Translations under genes and position numbers: made by a program | Notes under the pieces: model-generated | The model's input: the letters and a program-made list of their open reading frames with translations, nothing else | What the model was told of the DNA's origin: nothing | Databases searched by the model: none | In this document: in pieces, positions 7,157-15,214 of the stretch | Layout of the letters: each line of letters begins with the position of its first letter | Numbering within the stretch: the stretch's first letter is position 1 | Source: JAXHUA01 sp034189695 | Lineage (GTDB): Bacteria; Chloroflexota; Dehalococcoidia; E44-bin15 | Assembly (NCBI GenBank): GCA_034189695.1 | Contig: JAXHUA010000184.1 | Location: 1-36,732, forward strand | Direction of reading: 5' to 3' | DNA length: 36,732 nt

Positions 7157-7789
7157 CTACCGAAGTGGAGGTTCGAGCGCGCCCGGCCCAATCGTCTCGA
7201 TGAGCGCTCGCTGGAGCTTCTCCAGGGGCAGGTCGTCGTAGTGGTGCCCCAGGTCCTCCAGGTACTCGATGCGCAGTTTACCGTCCCTGTTGTGTGAGTG
7301 AAACATCCCATCGTTCTTGCCGTCGAAGTCCACTGGTATTATGCCATACTTGCGGCACATCTCCGCATCGAAGGCGGGCGTCGCCTTTACCCATCTGCCG
7401 TCGATGTAAAGCTCAGTGTATCCATGAAACGGGAGGATGTCCGTGCCCAGCCAGGCCCGCGTCTTCTCCGGAAGAAGATGGTTCCTCAATCTGGCGAAGC
7501 CCAGGGCTGCTGGGATGTCAACCGCTCTGGCGAGGGCGGTGAGGAGGACCGCCTTCTGAACGCAATACCCGTGGCCGTTTGCCAGAGTGCGACTCGCCTG
7601 GAAGTGCTCCGGCCGCGACCTGGAGACGTAGAGATTGTACCTGATTGCATCCCTGACGAAGTAGAAAAGGCTTATGGCCTTCCCCGCAGCTTCCTTCTCC
7701 CCTTCGGTCAGCTCTCTGCTCTTGTCCCGCACCGAGGGGCTATCGCAGTCGATGATGTCCGTTGGCTTCAAGTACTTCTTCAGTTCCAC
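7157..7789 (-). CDS. Transglutaminase-like (papain-fold) protein
   Basis: Encodes about 210 residues. The catalytic triad of the transglutaminase-like superfamily (PF01841) can be placed as Cys in NGHGYCVQKAVLLTALARA, His in FHGYTELYIDGRWVKATPAFD and the Asp at the end of the same motif. The upstream FYFVRDAIRYNLY helix is also typical. Bacterial members are usually proteases or amidases rather than cross-linking enzymes. The start used is GTG 7789, with GGGAGG ten bases upstream; the open frame continues to 8026 but that part has no family signal and would overlap the divergent gene. No signal peptide is visible, so the site of action is presumably cytosolic. Substrate unknown. Confidence 0.8.
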   Translation of the reverse strand: MELKKYLKPTDIIDCDSPSVRDKSRELTEGEKEAAGKAISLFYFVRDAIRYNLYVSRSRPEHFQASRTLANGHGYCVQKAVLLTALARAVDIPAALGFARLRNHLLPEKTRAWLGTDILPFHGYTELYIDGRWVKATPAFDAEMCRKYGIIPVDFDGKNDGMFHSHNRDGKLRIEYLEDLGHHYDDLPLEKLQRALIETIGPGALEPPLR

Positions 7790-8012
7790 CTTGCAGGTGC
7801 CTCCCGAATCCGTTGACGGAACAGGATGTGTCAGCGCCTCAGCCGCTGACCGCTCGATTGACCTCACATTATGCGCGGTTTCATAGACGACGGCAAGCAT
7901 CCGGCGGGCTGTCTCGCTCGCGAGCGCCAGCGACGGCTGCTGTCGCGTATTCAATAGACGGTTGATTTGCGGAACGCCTGTGATGTAGACTTGTGCGCAT
8001 AGGTCAAGTGTT

Positions 8013-8654
8013 GTGAGAATTACCATTGTCTACGACAACGAGGCGCAGCTTGAAGGCCTGAGGCCGGACTGGGGGTTCTCGTGCCTGGTCGAAGACATCG
8101 ACATGCCGACCATCCTCTTCGATACTGGGGCGAGAGGCGAACTCCTGCTGCACAACATGAAGCGACTCGGTGTCGACCCTGGAAAGATTGGCCTGATCGT
8201 TATCTCCCACGCTCACGGTGACCACACCGGGGGGCTGGCGCATGTGCTTGCTGAGAACGAGCATGCCGAGGTCTACGTGCCAGCGTCGGTTCGCGGTTCG
8301 GTTCCGGGCAGAACGCTGACTCGGGTGAGCGAGCCAGTGCGGCTCTGCGAGAAGGCGTACAGCACGGGCGAGTTGAGCGGAATTGAGCAGTCGCTGGCGC
8401 TGGAGACCGACAGTGGGGTTGTGGTAGTCACCGGGTGCTCACATCCCGGGGTTGGCAGGATCCTCACAGCCGCAGCCGCCTTCGGCACGGTCAGCGGTCT
8501 ACTTGGCGGCTTCCACGGTTTCCGCGACTTCGGCCAGTTGGAAGACCTGCCGTTGATATGCCCGTGTCACTGCACGCAGTACAAGGCGGAGATACGGCGG
8601 CGCTATCCAGAGCAGTGCCTTGAATGCGGAGCAGGGCTGGTCGTCGATCTGTGA
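8013..8654 (+). CDS. Metallo-beta-lactamase-fold hydrolase (COG1237-like)
   Basis: Encodes 213 residues from a GTG start. The metal-binding motif HAHGDHTGG, preceded by DPGKIGLIVIS, places it in the metallo-beta-lactamase superfamily. GCSHPGVGRIL and LLGGFHGF provide further metal ligands. The arrangement fits the COG1237 group, whose archaeal members make a methanopterin precursor. The usual insertion of that group is short here, and the protein ends with a cysteine cluster (CPCHCTQYK, CLECGAG) that is not typical and may bind another metal. It is divergent from the transglutaminase-like gene and convergent with the HoxU-like gene. The general fold is secure, the reaction is not. Confidence 0.85.
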   Translation: MRITIVYDNEAQLEGLRPDWGFSCLVEDIDMPTILFDTGARGELLLHNMKRLGVDPGKIGLIVISHAHGDHTGGLAHVLAENEHAEVYVPASVRGSVPGRTLTRVSEPVRLCEKAYSTGELSGIEQSLALETDSGVVVVTGCSHPGVGRILTAAAAFGTVSGLLGGFHGFRDFGQLEDLPLICPCHCTQYKAEIRRRYPEQCLECGAGLVVDL

Positions 8655-8679
8655 CGGATAGCGGAGGGTCACCTGCCGC

Positions 8680-9378
8680 CTACGCTGGTGTAGTCAAACG
8701 GTCCTCAGCCGCGCTCGTCGCCGTTGTCGGTCTCTCCTTCAGGGTGAGGGCGCCTGTCGGGCAGGCGAGGGCGCATTCGCCGCACCCTTTGCACTTAGAT
8801 TCGGCAATAGGCGCGTCGGCAAAGGTACTCACCACCCTTGTGAAGCCGCGGTACGCGAAGCCGAGCGCGCCGATTCCGAGGCGCTCTCTACAGATCCACA
8901 CGCACCGGCCGCACAGTACGCACTTGTTCGGGTCGTACACCAGTTCGGGGCTGCTGGTGTCGATGGGGAGTTCTCTGAGCAGCTTCCTCAAACGCTTCGA
9001 CTTGAGCTTGGCGCCGAGATGGCGCGCTATCTTCTGGAGTTCGCATACGCCGTTGGCGGCGCAGTTGGCGCAGTCAACCGGGTGACTGGCCATCAGCAGG
9101 TCGAAGCCAGTGCGGGCCAGCCTCAGCGCATCCGGTCCCCTGGTGTTGACAACCATCCCCTCCTTCACCGGCTCGGTGCACGCCGTCACGGGCCTTGAGT
9201 ACCCTTCAACCTCCACGAAGCACAGGCGACAGGAGGCATCCGGTTTTTCCCGGTCGCGCAGGGCGCAGAGATTGGGTATGTAGATATCGTTGTCCAGCGC
9301 CGCCCATAGCACTGTGTCGTCGTGGCGCGCTTTGACTTCCTTGCCATCAATGGTGAGGGTTACCGTCTTCGCTGACAT
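8680..9378 (-). CDS. HoxU/NuoG N-terminal-type Fe-S subunit
   Basis: Encodes 232 residues carrying four cluster sites. First is a plant-type [2Fe-2S] domain (NLCALRDREKPDASCRLCFVE and TACTEPV). Next is the NuoG-type site with one His and three Cys (HPVDCANCAANGVCELQ). Last are two [4Fe-4S] sites (CVLCGRCVWIC and CKGCGECALACP). This is the set seen in HoxU, in the N-terminus of NuoG and in electron-input subunits of formate dehydrogenases and bifurcating hydrogenases. It would pass electrons between the flavin subunit and a catalytic subunit. The ATG has GGAGGAG upstream and sits 7 bases after the nuoF-like stop. No catalytic molybdenum or hydrogenase subunit follows. Confidence 0.92.
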   Translation of the reverse strand: MSAKTVTLTIDGKEVKARHDDTVLWAALDNDIYIPNLCALRDREKPDASCRLCFVEVEGYSRPVTACTEPVKEGMVVNTRGPDALRLARTGFDLLMASHPVDCANCAANGVCELQKIARHLGAKLKSKRLRKLLRELPIDTSSPELVYDPNKCVLCGRCVWICRERLGIGALGFAYRGFTRVVSTFADAPIAESKCKGCGECALACPTGALTLKERPTTATSAAEDRLTTPA

Positions 9379-9385
9379 ACCGCGG

Positions 9386-11302
9386 CTACTCCTCCAATAC
9401 CGGGGCTGCGCTGGGGGGCGAGACCTTCACCACCGCGTTGTATTGCGGTGGACATGCGTCGAGGCAGGTGCCGCACTTCACGCACTTCTCCTGATCGATG
9501 ACCTTGATCCTCTTCTTGTTTGGCGCGATAGCATCCACGGTGCATGTGCCGATGCAGGCGTCGCACGACCGCTCGCACTTGTCCGGCAGGATGTAGAAGG
9601 TTATCAGCTCGGTGCACATGAGTGCCGGGCAGCGTCCTTCCAGGATATGTGCCTCGTACTCGTCTCTGAAGTGTCGCAGCGTGGTCAGTACTGGATTGGG
9701 AGCCGTCTTCCCGAGCCCGCAGAGGGCGCCTCCCTTCACATCCTGCGCCAGGTCCATGAGCATGTCCAGGTCTTCAATTCTCCCCCTGCCCTTGGTGATG
9801 TCGTTCAACACCTCCAACATCTGCTTGGTGCCCAGCCGGCAGAAGGTGCACTTGCCGCAGGACTCCCGCTGGGTGAACTCGAGGAAATAGCGGGATATCT
9901 CCACCATGCAATCATCCTCGTCGAGGACGATCATGCCACCCGACCCCATCATTGCTCCGGCGTGAGTCAGAGAGTCGAAGTCAATAGGCAGGTCCAGCGC
10001 CGATTCGGGCAGACAGCCTCCTGAGGGGCCCCCAATCTGCACCGCCTTGAACCGCTTGCCGTTGGGGATGCCACTTCCGACATCGAAAACCACCTGTCGC
10101 AGCGTGGTGCCCATAGGCACCTCCACCAGCCCGGTGTTCACCACCTTGCCAGCCAGCGCGAACACTGCCGTGCCCTTGCTGTTCTCAGTACCGATGTCGG
10201 CGTACCAGTCCGCCCCCTTATCGATGATGTGCCGCACCGACGCCAGTGTCTTCACGTTGTTGATGACGGTTGGGTTTCCATTCAGGCCCTTCGTCGCTGG
10301 ATAGGGCGGGCGATGGTAGGGGAGACCTGTCTTGCCCTGTAGCGACTCGATGAGGGCCGTTTCCTCGCCACATACGAAGGCTCCCGAGCCCTGGAAGATG
10401 TGGACATCGAAGCTGAAGTCGCTCCCAAGGATGCTCCTGCCCAGCAGGTTGGATTTGCGCGCCTGACGGATTGCAGTGCGAACCCGTTCCACTGCAAGCG
10501 GGTACTCAGCCCGAACGTAGACGTGTCCGTGCCTGGCGCCGATGGCGTACGCCGCGATCGCCATGCCTTCCAGCACCGAGTGAGGGTCGCTCTCAAGGAC
10601 AGTCCGGTCCATGAACGCACCCGGGTCGCCTTCATCCGCGTTGCAGATGAGGTACTTGGTTCTCCCCTTCGCGTTGCGGCATAGCTCCCACTTCCGCCCC
10701 GTTGGGAAGCCGGCTCCGCCTCTTCCCCGGAGTCCCGACCTTCCTATTTCGTCTACTACTTCCTCCGGTGCCATTTGAAGGGCTCTGGCCAGAGCCGCGT
10801 AGCCGCCGTTGGCAATGTAGTGGTCTATCTGCTGCGGGTCGATGTGACCGCAGTTCTCCGTGATGACTTTCCTCTCATACTGGGCTCGAGGGAAGTCGTC
10901 GAAGCTGGGAATCATGTCGTTCGGCTCGAGGGCGCCAAGGACGAACTCCAGGCAAGGGTCTTCACCGAGTATGAACTCCTTGATGAGTCTCTCGGCTATC
11001 ACCGGATTGACATGCGCATAGCAGACCGAAGGGAATCCCGGCTTCGCTATGGTGACGTCCGGCTCGGAGTAGCAATGCCCCATACAGCCGACCTCCACGA
11101 TGCGGCAGTCCAGGCCGCGTTTGTCGACCTCGTGTTGGAGTGTACGGAGCACGTCTATCGCCCCGGCTGCGCGGCCGCAGGTGGCGGTGCCCACGGTAAT
11201 CACCGGTCTGCCGCTATGCCAGAGCTCTCTCCAGTGCGCGTCAGCGCGCTCTCTCAGCCGTTGATAGGCCGAGGCGACAGCCGGCCGTTCGGCCACTTCC
11301 AT
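9386..11302 (-). CDS. nuoF: NuoF/HoxF-type NAD(H)- and FMN-binding subunit
   Basis: Encodes 638 residues, a long bacterial NuoF. Domains in order: an N-terminal thioredoxin-like [2Fe-2S] domain (cysteines in ATCGRAAG and CRIVEVGCMGHC); the NADH/FMN site (GLRGRGGAGFPTGRKWELC, CNADEGDPGAFMDR, EYPLAVERV); the SLBB segment; the [4Fe-4S] site ESCGKCTFCRLGTKQM; and a C-terminal two-cluster ferredoxin (CERSCDACIGTC, CVKCGTCLDACPP). This architecture is typical of HydB/HylB-like subunits of electron-bifurcating hydrogenases and formate dehydrogenases rather than respiratory complex I. Its ATG overlaps the nuoE-like stop by one base (TGATG), so the two are translationally coupled. It should exchange electrons with NAD(H). 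Confidence 0.95.
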   Translation of the reverse strand: MEVAERPAVASAYQRLRERADAHWRELWHSGRPVITVGTATCGRAAGAIDVLRTLQHEVDKRGLDCRIVEVGCMGHCYSEPDVTIAKPGFPSVCYAHVNPVIAERLIKEFILGEDPCLEFVLGALEPNDMIPSFDDFPRAQYERKVITENCGHIDPQQIDHYIANGGYAALARALQMAPEEVVDEIGRSGLRGRGGAGFPTGRKWELCRNAKGRTKYLICNADEGDPGAFMDRTVLESDPHSVLEGMAIAAYAIGARHGHVYVRAEYPLAVERVRTAIRQARKSNLLGRSILGSDFSFDVHIFQGSGAFVCGEETALIESLQGKTGLPYHRPPYPATKGLNGNPTVINNVKTLASVRHIIDKGADWYADIGTENSKGTAVFALAGKVVNTGLVEVPMGTTLRQVVFDVGSGIPNGKRFKAVQIGGPSGGCLPESALDLPIDFDSLTHAGAMMGSGGMIVLDEDDCMVEISRYFLEFTQRESCGKCTFCRLGTKQMLEVLNDITKGRGRIEDLDMLMDLAQDVKGGALCGLGKTAPNPVLTTLRHFRDEYEAHILEGRCPALMCTELITFYILPDKCERSCDACIGTCTVDAIAPNKKRIKVIDQEKCVKCGTCLDACPPQYNAVVKVSPPSAAPVLEE

Positions 11303-11802
11303 CAGGCCTCCTCAGCCTCTCTCTTTCTCTCGAATTCGAACGCCAGCAGTATGCCGTCAACCCTGGTCGGCTCGACGTTGCCCTGCGGCTGGTCGTCAAC
11401 CACCGTTACGGGCGCCATGGTGCAGCAGCCAACGCAGGCGACCGTATCGAGGTCGAATTCCCGGTCGGGGGTGGTCTCGCCTGCTTCTATGCTCAGCCGC
11501 CTCTTCCAGGCGTCGAGGGTTATGTAGCCGCCTTTCATGTGGCAGGCGGTCCCCAGGCAGACCCTTACCGAGTGCCTGCCGGGCGGGTTGAGTCTGAATT
11601 GATTGTAGAAGGTGACTACACCGTATACGTCGATTGGCGGAACGCCCAGAAAGGCGGCGATCTCCGCCATCGCCTCCCGAGGGAGATAGCCAAGCTCTGC
11701 CTGGACCTTCTGGAGAATGGGGATGAGATTGGCTTGTTTCCTGGCCACTCTTCGAAGTACTCGCTTCGTTCGCTCCCTGTTCTCTGCCTGTTCCTCAGTC
11801 AT
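11302..11802 (-). CDS. nuoE: NuoE-type thioredoxin-like [2Fe-2S] subunit
   Basis: Encodes about 166 residues of the 24-kDa subunit family. VQAELGYLPREAMAEIAAFLGVP and YGVVTFYNQFRL are the helical part. The four cluster cysteines lie in RVCLGTACHMKGG and VACVGCCTMAP. It partners NuoF in NAD(H)-reactive diaphorase modules. The ATG at 11802 was chosen because family similarity begins there; the SD-like GGGGA is only two bases away, so a start at the in-frame ATG 11829 or earlier is possible. It is the first gene of the nuoE-nuoF-hoxU-like operon, with a leader of about 200 bases reaching back to the site B promoter. Confidence 0.9.
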   Translation of the reverse strand: MTEEQAENRERTKRVLRRVARKQANLIPILQKVQAELGYLPREAMAEIAAFLGVPPIDVYGVVTFYNQFRLNPPGRHSVRVCLGTACHMKGGYITLDAWKRRLSIEAGETTPDREFDLDTVACVGCCTMAPVTVVDDQPQGNVEPTRVDGILLAFEFERKREAEEA

Positions 11803-11951
11803 ATCCCCAAGTCTGTCTGCAACTACCATCCGACAGGCGACGCTCACCCCGCGGCGACCCAATCCCATTGTACCCCTGTGTACTGGAAACATAAAGGACG
11901 TCGTGTGTCCTGCGGGTGCTTGCGCGCCGGTTGTGTGGCTGGCCTCGTGGA

Positions 11952-11971
11952 CTCACACTTTCTGGTGTGAG
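11952..11971. promoter_or_regulatory. Perfect hairpin in the nuoE leader
   Basis: CTCACAC and GTGTGAG form a perfect 7-bp inverted repeat around a 6-base loop. It lies between the site B promoter and nuoE, inside the presumed leader RNA. It could be an operator half-site pair or a leader hairpin; no T-run follows, so a terminator is unlikely. Confidence 0.45.
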
Positions 11972-11993
11972 AAGGCCTGTGCGCGTATTGTTC

Positions 11994-12041
11994 TTGTCAT
12001 ATGCTCATAATAAGTATAGTATGAGCAGCTTCGGCCGTCAA
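11994..12041 (-). promoter_or_regulatory. Promoter and operator-like element upstream of nuoE (site B)
   Basis: On the minus strand TTGACG (12036-12041) and TATACT (12013-12018) are 17 bases apart. The 18-mer TTGTCATATGCTCATAAT (plus-strand reading, 11994-12011) lies just downstream of the -10, exactly as at site A. An extra half-site, TATGAGC at 12020-12026, forms a perfect 7-bp inverted repeat with GCTCATA at 12003-12009 across the -10. This gives three related half-sites around the promoter. Confidence 0.75.
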
Positions 12042-12133
12042 CAGGCGTTCGCACTGTCGCTTTGGCCATGCTATACTGGTGAGGGTCGGATGGGGGTGGT
12101 GGCCTGGATTCGAGACGCGATGCGGGGAGACGA

Positions 12134-12706
12134 GTGATACGCTACAGACCGCCTAATGTCAGCTCGGTTTGGGTCCTGATAGGCGCCAATCTGGTGATAT
12201 TCATCGTTACTCTGGTCAGCCCGGGCGTGCTCTACATGCTCGGATTGCAGCCGGCCACCGTGCTGGCACGCCCGTGGACCCTCCTCACCAATATGTTCGT
12301 GCACGCCGGCATAGCGCACGTCATATTCAACATGCTGACGCTGTTCTTCTTCGGAACTTACCTGGGCAGGCTGGTGGGCGAGGCGTGGTTCCTCGGGGTG
12401 TACTTCGTCGGTGGGCTTATCGGCAATGCCTTCTACATATTGCTTGGGCCGGCCTACTCGGTGGCCGTGGGTGCCTCCGGTGCTATCTTCGCTCTCGGGG
12501 GCGCGCTGGCGGTTCTGGTCCCCAGGACAAGGGTGTTCGTGTTTCCCATCCCCGCACCGATCCCGCTGTGGGCCGCAATAGTCGGCGGGTTCGTGCTGAT
12601 CTCCTTCTGGCCGGGCGTGGCATGGCAGGCCCACCTCGGTGGTCTGCTGCTGGGGTTGCTGGCCGGCTACTTCTTCAGGAAGCGGAAACGGTTCTATCTG
12701 CTCTAG
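12134..12706 (+). CDS. Rhomboid-family intramembrane serine protease
   Basis: Encodes 190 residues, six hydrophobic segments and little else, the compact bacterial rhomboid form. The catalytic serine is in VGASGAIFAL (GxSG) and the catalytic histidine in WQAHLGGLLLGLLAGY. HAGIAHVIFNMLTLFFFG carries the conserved His and Asn of the second helix. It would cleave membrane proteins within the bilayer; substrates are not predictable. The GTG start at 12134 has GGGGAG four bases before it. It is divergent from the nuoE operon and convergent with the TrkA-C-domain gene, with only seven bases between stops. The C-terminus is a short basic tail. Confidence 0.93.
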   Translation: MIRYRPPNVSSVWVLIGANLVIFIVTLVSPGVLYMLGLQPATVLARPWTLLTNMFVHAGIAHVIFNMLTLFFFGTYLGRLVGEAWFLGVYFVGGLIGNAFYILLGPAYSVAVGASGAIFALGGALAVLVPRTRVFVFPIPAPIPLWAAIVGGFVLISFWPGVAWQAHLGGLLLGLLAGYFFRKRKRFYLL

Positions 12707-12713
12707 TCGGGGC

Positions 12714-13373
12714 TCACTTGCCCACGCTGTCCATGCTCTCCACTTCGGCGTAGCACAAGAGGCCATCTCCTGCGCCAACCACCTGGTCAGGCCCGGGGAA
12801 AGGCAGTGCCTCGTCCCCTCGCTCGACGGCGAGCACGGCGACGCCCGGTTGGAGCAGGCCGGTGTCTTGAAGGGTGATGCCTCCTGCGGCTTCCTCACCG
12901 AGCGTCAGCAGCATCATCGCGTAGCGGCCCCGCTGGTGAAGAAGCTCGCGTGTCCTGTGCGTGGAGCTTCGGCGTCGTGCCCCGGTCGCTCCCAGGATGA
13001 CATTGCTCAACCTGTCCACGACTCCGAACCTGACACACGCGGCGATAGCAAGTAGAAGCGCAGCCGCGACTCCGAGGAGCAGGGGAGAAGCGCCGACGAT
13101 GCCGCTCCGCACATACAGTATGACCAGAATGAGGAAGGCTATGATACCCGCGTTTCCGATGAATATAAGCCACGTGGCGATCCTGCGGCGTCTCGGGTCG
13201 TTCACCACTGCTTCCGCCTCGCCGGTGGTGAAGCCTGTCCCTGTCAAAGCTGAGAGTGCCTGGAAGCGTGCCTTGCGCCGCTCCATTCCGGTCCATTCAA
13301 GGGCAATTGAGCCGGACCAGAGGACGATGAGCCATATGCTCAAGAAGACCAGCATCACCACGATCTGCATCAT
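12714..13373 (-). CDS. Membrane protein with TrkA C-terminal (RCK-C) domain
   Basis: Encodes 219 residues. The N-terminal part has an initial membrane helix (IVVMLVFLSIWLIVLWSG), then a re-entrant-like segment ALSALTGTGFTTGEAE, then two further helices (WLIFIGNAGIIAFLILVILY and LLLGVAAALLLAIAACV). The last ~75 residues resemble the TrkA-C ligand-binding domain (GITLQDTGLLQPGVAVLAVERG, DQVVGAGDGLLCYA). The TGTGFTT stretch recalls pore-loop filters of Trk/Ktr potassium transporters, though only one such segment is present, so a channel would need a multimer. Function is inferred as cation-related membrane sensing or transport. It is flanked upstream by a strong hairpin at 13507-13537. Confidence 0.78.
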   Translation of the reverse strand: MMQIVVMLVFLSIWLIVLWSGSIALEWTGMERRKARFQALSALTGTGFTTGEAEAVVNDPRRRRIATWLIFIGNAGIIAFLILVILYVRSGIVGASPLLLGVAAALLLAIAACVRFGVVDRLSNVILGATGARRRSSTHRTRELLHQRGRYAMMLLTLGEEAAGGITLQDTGLLQPGVAVLAVERGDEALPFPGPDQVVGAGDGLLCYAEVESMDSVGK

Positions 13374-13506
13374 AGCCTCCTCTACGGGACGTTGCTCTAG
13401 GAGAATACCATAGTGGCTGCACCTGTTGAAGGGAACGCGGCTGCCGGTGCGGGGTCAACTGCCTGTCTCCATATCGTGATGGCGGCACACGCCGGGGGAT
13501 GACGAC

Positions 13507-13537
13507 GGGAGGAGGCTGAGAAGCTCAGCCTCCTCCC
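13507..13537 (-). terminator. Strong hairpin downstream of the Fe-S protein gene
   Basis: GGGAGGAGGCTGAG and CTCAGCCTCCTCCC pair perfectly over 14 bp around the three bases AAG. It begins about 25 bases after the stop of the minus-strand gene at 13562 and before the next gene. No T-run follows on either strand, so it may be a terminator of the non-canonical type or an mRNA-stabilising structure. Confidence 0.6.
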
Positions 13538-13561
13538 TATTGTGCGCCAGTAAGGTCGCCT

Positions 13562-14164
13562 CTAGGTGGCAACCGCCTTGGGCTTCGGCAAGACGGCCGT
13601 CCCGTTCAGCCTGACGGAGCCCAGGGCGCAGGCTATCATACAGTCACCGCAACCGTAACACTTCTCCGGGTCCACCTCGTAGTACGACGTATCGCCCTGC
13701 TTCACCAGGCTTATCGCTCCCATTGCCAGACCTCTGGGGTCGTTGCATGCTCTCTCGCACATGCCGCACATGATGCACTCGTCTTCCTGCGCTTCCCCCT
13801 CGGGGGCGGTGATACCGAGTTCCGCGGCCAGCTCCTGAATGGCCTTCACCTGTGAGCACTTGGCCAGGTGCTTGCTCACGATGTCGCGGCGTCGCTTCAG
13901 TACCTCTTCGGAGTTGGTGAGCACGTTCATGCCTTCCTTGGCCTGCGTGATGCACGCCAGGGAGAAGCGCGACTTGCCGTTGTCCACGATCTCCACGGTA
14001 CAGACCCGGCAGGCCCGGGCCGGTTTCAGACCTTCGAGCGCCGGCGAATCACTGTGGCACAGCGTCGGTATCGTGCCTATGCCCGGCACATTGCGCGACG
14101 CCTCCAGTATTGTGGCACCGTCTCGAACTCTGATGTCCACGCCGTCGATAGTAAGCTTGACCAT
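13562..14164 (-). CDS. HoxU-like Fe-S protein with reduced cluster set
   Basis: Encodes 200 residues. An N-terminal [2Fe-2S] ferredoxin domain has ligands in PTLCHSDSPALEGLKPARACRV, CTVEI and LACITQ. Two [4Fe-4S] sites follow at the C-terminus (CIMCGMCERAC and CYGCGDCMIAC). The His/Cys3 site usual between them in NuoG and HoxU is reduced to one cysteine (HLAKCSQVKAI), so that cluster is probably lost. This resembles small electron-transfer proteins accompanying NADH-linked dehydrogenases. It lies 41 bases downstream of the Sir2 gene on the same strand, and a strong hairpin follows its stop. Its redox partner is not visible here; the nuoEF module 2 kb away is one candidate. Confidence 0.88.
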   Translation of the reverse strand: MVKLTIDGVDIRVRDGATILEASRNVPGIGTIPTLCHSDSPALEGLKPARACRVCTVEIVDNGKSRFSLACITQAKEGMNVLTNSEEVLKRRRDIVSKHLAKCSQVKAIQELAAELGITAPEGEAQEDECIMCGMCERACNDPRGLAMGAISLVKQGDTSYYEVDPEKCYGCGDCMIACALGSVRLNGTAVLPKPKAVAT

Positions 14165-14205
14165 CTATCCCTCCCTACATCTGGTTTTTGTGCGGCACCT
14201 GGGTC

Positions 14206-15069
14206 TCACGCGCCCCTTGCCTGTTTTACCGACTCCACGAGCCGGGGAAGCACCTCGCCGGTCATTCCCTGAATGAGATAGTCAGAGACTCCCTCGTGCG
14301 TCAACGGCGTCGGGTCGGCGTTCACCTCTATGATGGTCACCGCCTGGCCCTTTCGCACCGCGGTGAGGCCGCTATCCGTAGCGTCCTCTCTCTCCACCTT
14401 CCGCTGCCGGGCGACTCTGGGCAGGCTGGCAAACGGATACACCACGGCCGAAGTCCCGCAGATAAGCATCAGGTCACACCTCCAGGCCTCCTCCATGCTG
14501 CGACGGGCGACGTCCGACGGAATCGGCTCTCCGAAAGCGACAGTGTCCGTTTTCACCACTCCCCTGCACTTGGGGCATACGGGTGGCAACTGGCCCTCAG
14601 CCAGCAGTTTGTCCAGGTCGAAGTCGTCGCGCGCAAAGCGGTCTCCACATGACATACAGCGCAACTTGAGGCCGCAGCCGTGGTACTCGAGCAGATTCGC
14701 CGTGCCGGCCTTGGAGTGAAGGCCGTCGATGTTCTGGGTGATGACCCATTTCAGGATACCCATCTTCTCCAGTGCAGCCAGAGCGTGGTGGCTTGGATTC
14801 GGGTTCCGGCTCTCCAGGTCGCCCAGCAGATTCACCGACGATGTGAGCCTCTCTTCCCACCATGCCTTGGGGTTCTGGCAGAAGGACTCATAGCTGCGAT
14901 AGGCCTTCCGCTCAGCCTCGGGGTTCTTGGTCCAGACGCCGGACGGCCCTCGGAAGTCCGGTATTCCCGATTCGGTCGATACTCCAGCGCCGGTCAGAGC
15001 GATGGCGTAGCTGCTGTTCAGCAGATCGTTTGCCGCTCTACTGATCAGGCTTTCCATGGAGTTCTCCAT
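14206..15069 (-). CDS. Sir2-family NAD-dependent protein deacylase
   Basis: Encodes 287 residues, a complete sirtuin. Motifs in order: GAGVSTESGIPDFRG for NAD binding, TQNIDGLHSKAG, the catalytic His in EYHG, a zinc site with CMSCG and CPKCRG, and GTSAVVYPFASLP near the end. It removes acyl groups from lysine using NAD, giving nicotinamide and O-acyl-ADP-ribose. An unusual acidic/basic insertion (RQRKVEREDATDSGLTAVRKG) precedes the last strand. The ATG at 15069 has GGAGG six bases upstream; an earlier frame extension lacks support. It is followed by a 2Fe-2S/4Fe-4S protein, so NAD-state signalling to electron transfer is a reasonable guess. Confidence 0.94.
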   Translation of the reverse strand: MENSMESLISRAANDLLNSSYAIALTGAGVSTESGIPDFRGPSGVWTKNPEAERKAYRSYESFCQNPKAWWEERLTSSVNLLGDLESRNPNPSHHALAALEKMGILKWVITQNIDGLHSKAGTANLLEYHGCGLKLRCMSCGDRFARDDFDLDKLLAEGQLPPVCPKCRGVVKTDTVAFGEPIPSDVARRSMEEAWRCDLMLICGTSAVVYPFASLPRVARQRKVEREDATDSGLTAVRKGQAVTIIEVNADPTPLTHEGVSDYLIQGMTGEVLPRLVESVKQARGA

Positions 15070-15214
15070 TGTATCCCTCCACAGTCGATTGGGGATGTTC
15101 CGCGATGACATCGGCCATGGTACATGCTGCCGTTCGGGGGGTCAAGACGCTGCACTCGGCCACGTCGTTGGTGACACTTGCTCGTTCGTTCACAGCGCAC
15201 TGGCATGTGTGGCT

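Noticed and set aside
12071..12898. Long minus-strand frame (275 codons) over the rhomboid gene
   Set aside because: It is His/Gln/Pro-rich without domain features, and it lies antisense to a clear rhomboid protease with intact catalytic motifs.
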